Notes under the pieces: generated by a model
What the model was told of the DNA's origin: nothing
What the model saw: only the letters and a program-made list of their open reading frames with translations
The model's database searches: none
Assembly (NCBI GenBank): GCA_964495385.1
Contig: CAZBVO010000002.1
Coordinates: 1 to 64,000, forward strand
Origin: CAG-1138 sp964495385
GTDB lineage: Bacteria > Bacillota > Clostridia > Christensenellales > CAG-917
DNA: 64,000 bases
Direction of reading: 5' to 3'
Translations under genes and position numbers: made by a program
Part shown: positions 61,520 through 64,000 of the stretch, in pieces
How the letters are laid out: every line of letters begins with the position of its first letter
How positions within the stretch are numbered: the stretch's first letter is position 1

Positions 61520-61735
61520 CTAATTGAGGTCGATCGAAAATTCTTCGGTAAGTTTTGTGAGTTCGTCGGTCAAAAGCAAAATTTTGCCCTTGGATTCGTT
61601 CAAACTTTCCAAGCATTTTTTAGAAAGCTCGATGCCTTTGTTGTAAAGAGCGATGCTTTCTTCCAGCCCGACGTCCTTGTCGTCGAGTTTTTTGGTGATT
61701 TTTTCCAATTCGACATACATTTCTTCAAAAGTCAT
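61520..61735 (-). CDS. xseB: Exodeoxyribonuclease VII small subunit
   Basis: A 71-residue helical hairpin protein: M-T-F-E-E-M-Y-V-E-L-E-K-I-T-K-K-L-D and L-E-E-S-I-A-L-Y-N-K-G-I-E-L are the conserved parts. Several copies bind each XseA subunit. The start overlaps the xseA stop by 4 nt. Confidence 0.93.
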   Translation of the reverse strand: MTFEEMYVELEKITKKLDDKDVGLEESIALYNKGIELSKKCLESLNESKGKILLLTDELTKLTEEFSIDLN

Positions 61736-62985
61736 AGTGTTTCCTCCACTTTTTCTACGACGGCCTCCAAGTAGCCGTCACGGCCACGGGCCTTAATTTT
61801 GTCGCCGACGTTGATTTCGGCCACCGAAGTAAGCGGCTTTTCGTCCGCATAAATTTTGAAATAACCTTTTTGCAAGGTTTTGACCGGGCTTTTCGCATCC
61901 AGTTCGGCAAGAGTTTTTTCGATAAGGTGCGTTTTGGCCAAAATTTTCGCCTCGGCCGATTTTTGCATATAAAGCAAGCATTTTTCGACGTCTCTGCCGC
62001 CCGAAGTAAGCTTTGCGCCCACAATGTTTTTCATCGAAAGATTCATCATCCGTATTCGAGCCACGCTTTGTTCGAGGTGCTTGCCCGTTTTCAGATTTAT
62101 GGACGTTGCCAGATACTTGGTTTTTTGAAATCCCGACAATACCTTTGCTCCGACGGACGCTTTTTGCCTTGACAAAATATCAAAGATATTTTGCCTTAGC
62201 ATATAGTAATCGTAAGCAACCGCTTCTCCCGCCGCAGTAGGCGTTGCCGCACGCAAGTCTGCCGCCATATCTGCAATGGAAAAATCCGTTTCGTGACCTA
62301 CGGCAGATATTATAGGCGTCTGCATGGCGTAAATTGCACGGGCAACTTCTTCGGTGTAAAACGGCATAAGGTCCTCTAAACTTCCACCGCCTCTGGCAAG
62401 TATTACGGCATCGAAACCCAGCTTGTCCACCGCAGTCAACGCTGCAGCGATTTCCCTTTCTGCACCTGCGCCCTGCACCCTGACGTCCTTGACCACGATG
62501 TCGATGACGGGGTTTTTGAGTCTGACGGTTTTTACTATATCCCTGATAACGGCACCGGTTTTGCTGGTTACCACGCAAACCTGTTTGCAAAATTTAGGGA
62601 TAGGTTTTTTGACGTTCGGATCAAAAATGCCTTCGGCAAGCAAGCGTTTTTTAAGTTCTTCGATTTGTTTAAACAGCAAGCCTTCGCCGTAAGGTTCGAT
62701 TTTAGAAACGACAAAACTGAATCGGCCGCCTTTTTGATAGTAATCGGGCGAACCGACGCAAATCACGCTGTCGCCGTCTTTCGGGACGTGGGTTTTTGCA
62801 ACGTAAAAACAGCTGCACGGCAAAGCGGCATCCTTGTCCTTCAAGGTAAAATAGGCATGACCGCCCGAAACCTTAAAGCCGGACACCTCTCCCAATACGG
62901 CAATGTTTTTAAGCATGTCCTCGGCGTAAAATATTCGTTTTAAAACCGTCGTAAAATCGGTTACGGTCAAATAATTTCGTTGCAT
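61732..62985 (-). CDS. xseA: Exodeoxyribonuclease VII large subunit
   Basis: A 417-residue catalytic subunit with an N-terminal OB fold (V-L-G-E-V-S-G-F-K-V-S-G-G-H-A-Y-F-T-L-K-D), a nuclease domain with A-R-G-G-G-S-L-E-D-L near 200 and G-H-E-T-D-F near 235, and C-terminal coiled coils. It degrades single-stranded DNA. Overlaps folD by 19 nt. Confidence 0.95.
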   Translation of the reverse strand: MQRNYLTVTDFTTVLKRIFYAEDMLKNIAVLGEVSGFKVSGGHAYFTLKDKDAALPCSCFYVAKTHVPKDGDSVICVGSPDYYQKGGRFSFVVSKIEPYGEGLLFKQIEELKKRLLAEGIFDPNVKKPIPKFCKQVCVVTSKTGAVIRDIVKTVRLKNPVIDIVVKDVRVQGAGAEREIAAALTAVDKLGFDAVILARGGGSLEDLMPFYTEEVARAIYAMQTPIISAVGHETDFSIADMAADLRAATPTAAGEAVAYDYYMLRQNIFDILSRQKASVGAKVLSGFQKTKYLATSINLKTGKHLEQSVARIRMMNLSMKNIVGAKLTSGGRDVEKCLLYMQKSAEAKILAKTHLIEKTLAELDAKSPVKTLQKGYFKIYADEKPLTSVAEINVGDKIKARGRDGYLEAVVEKVEETL

Positions 62986-63833
62986 TTTCCTGTAAGCCTT
63001 ATTTCTGCGCTTTTTACGGTGTTGGCCATAAGCATAGCAACCGTCATAGGTCCGACACCGCCCGGCACCGGAGTTATGTTTTCGGCAACTTGGGCCGCCG
63101 ATTCGAAGTCGACGTCGCCGGTGAGTTTGCCGTCAACGCGGTTTATTCCGACGTCAACAACCGTTGCACCCGGTTTAATCATATCGCCCGTTATAAAACG
63201 AGGTTTGCCGATTGCAACCACAACTATATCGGATTTTTTCAAAATTTCGGCGATATCGGGCGTTTTGCTGTGGCAAACCGTAACGGTTGCATCAGCATCC
63301 AAAAGCAAATGTGCCATAGGTTTTCCGACGATGTTGCTTCTGCCGACAACTGCCGCGGTTTTGCCGCGAAGCTCGATTCCGTAATATTTCAAAATGGCCA
63401 TGACGCCCGTAGGGGTGCATGCCGAAAACTGAGGTTTGCCCAAAAACAGTTTGCCCGTTTGCACTTCGGAAAATCCGTCAACGTCCTTATCGACGGATAT
63501 TTTTGCCAAAATCTTCTCTTCCGAAAACCCTTCCGGAAGCGGCAACTGCACCAAAATTCCGTCAACCGAGTCGTCACGGTTCAGTCTAGTGATAAGTTCA
63601 ACCACTTTATCCTCGCCGTCGGACGCCGAAAAGCGATAGTCCAGCCCTTCTATGCCCGTTTCCTCGCAGGCCTTAATTTTGTTTCTGACGTAAACGTCGC
63701 TTGCCGCATTATCGCCTACACGAATAACCGCAAGGCAAGGTTTCCGGAAATTTTCAGACAAAAAAGAGGCGCGCGCCTTAACTTGCGCTTTCACCTCTTG
63801 TGCAACTTGTTTTCCGCTTAGTATGTTAGCCAT
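62967..63833 (-). CDS. folD: Methylenetetrahydrofolate dehydrogenase/cyclohydrolase FolD
   Basis: A 288-residue bifunctional enzyme interconverting methylene- and formyl-tetrahydrofolate. Landmarks: Y-V-R-N-K-I-K-A-C-E-E-T-G-I (catalytic Lys), V-Q-L-P-L-P-E-G, G-R-S-N-I-V-G-K-P-M and P-V-P-G-G-V-G-P-M-T. The ATG at 63833 (AGAGGT upstream) gives M-A-N-I-L-S-G-K; the longer in-frame start runs through nusB and is rejected. One base separates it from the nusB stop. Confidence 0.96.
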   Translation of the reverse strand: MANILSGKQVAQEVKAQVKARASFLSENFRKPCLAVIRVGDNAASDVYVRNKIKACEETGIEGLDYRFSASDGEDKVVELITRLNRDDSVDGILVQLPLPEGFSEEKILAKISVDKDVDGFSEVQTGKLFLGKPQFSACTPTGVMAILKYYGIELRGKTAAVVGRSNIVGKPMAHLLLDADATVTVCHSKTPDIAEILKKSDIVVVAIGKPRFITGDMIKPGATVVDVGINRVDGKLTGDVDFESAAQVAENITPVPGGVGPMTVAMLMANTVKSAEIRLTGKCNEII

Positions 63834-63834
63834 T

Positions 63835-64000
63835 TTAACCTCTCGTTTCTTTTGCCAGCGTCGCCAAAATTCCGTTGACGAAACTGAAGCTCTTTTCGTC
63901 CGAATAACGTTTGACCAGCTCAACCGCAGACGATATTATGACGGGAGTAGGGATATCCTGCTCGTTTTTAAGCTCGAACGCCGCAATAAGCAATGCGGCA
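63835..64000 (-). CDS. nusB: Transcription antitermination factor NusB, C-terminal part
   Basis: The last 54 codons of a gene running off the window edge. The reading A-L-L-I-A-A-F-E-L-K ... P-T-P-V-I-I-S-S-A-V-E-L-V-K-R-Y-S-D-E-K-S-F-S-F-V-N-G-I-L-A-T-L matches the NusB C-terminus (inter-helix I-P-x-x-V-I and F-V-N-G-I-L). It heads the folD-xseAB-ispA-OLE gene order. The window supplies no start. Confidence 0.9.
   Translation of the reverse strand, partial: AALLIAAFELKNEQDIPTPVIISSAVELVKRYSDEKSFSFVNGILATLAKETRG

Overview
This window reads as chromosome from a spore-forming member of the Bacillota, class Clostridia. It has a spoVAC-spoVAD-spoVAE operon, yunB, ytfJ, spoIVB, DacB- and DacF-type D,D-carboxypeptidases, a T-box in front of pheS, an IspH-ribosomal S1 fusion, a sodium-pumping decarboxylase set and AGGAGG-type ribosome binding sites. 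G+C looks to be in the mid-40s by eye; it was not computed. The DNA is almost all housekeeping, densely packed, with many 1-60 nt gene overlaps. No insertion sequence, prophage or CRISPR array was seen.

Layout. 1-1033: a tandem array of about 160 bp units. Each carries what looks like the 3' tail of a tRNA gene plus a terminator, interrupted by two dispersed repeat modules. 1049-3596: a GyrI-like effector-binding protein, and convergently a beta-eliminating lyase with tyrosine phenol-lyase-type residues, preceded by a 20-codon leader with four consecutive Tyr codons and an attenuator hairpin. 3790-6349: spore germinant channel genes and yunB. 6452-17662 (+): Phe T-box, pheS-pheT, U32 peptidase, mutS2, an orphan membrane protein, cysteine desulfurase and thiI. 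17901-20837 (-): a sugar O-acetyltransferase and a class A penicillin-binding protein broken by a one-base homopolymer shift. 20893-28910 (+): miaB-mutS-mutL-miaA and a YnbB-type PLP lyase. 29276-32565 (+): a tyrosine recombinase, a PadR regulator with a long acidic tail, and an overlapping four-helix membrane protein. 32660-36491 (-): TVP38-family protein, rnhA, a second repeat cluster beside tRNA-Trp, and purB. 36560-45922 (-): ispH-rpsA, plsC, cmk, an HI0933-type flavoprotein, the oad cluster and rluB. 45957-51561 (-): cell wall, sporulation and condensin genes (dacF, ytfJ, DUF2953, scpB, scpA, M50 protease, dacB).

52165-64000 (-) matches the conserved gene neighbourhood known to host OLE RNA: nusB, folD, xseA, xseB, ispA, [RNA], oapA, dxs, tlyA, nadK, argR, recN, spoIVB, then a spo0A-position gene. 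The roughly 600 nt non-coding stretch between ispA and the membrane protein gene has a terminal pairing (GGUGGUG with CACCACC), its own promoter and the right neighbours. I call it an OLE RNA and the adjacent 205-residue membrane protein OapA. At the position where spo0A normally sits there is only a receiver-less Spo0A C-terminal domain whose DNA-contact residues are changed, placed right behind an intrinsic terminator.

The leads most worth following are the Tyr-rich leader and attenuator of the lyase, the tRNA-tail repeat arrays, the OLE RNA/OapA locus and the receiver-less Spo0A-like protein.
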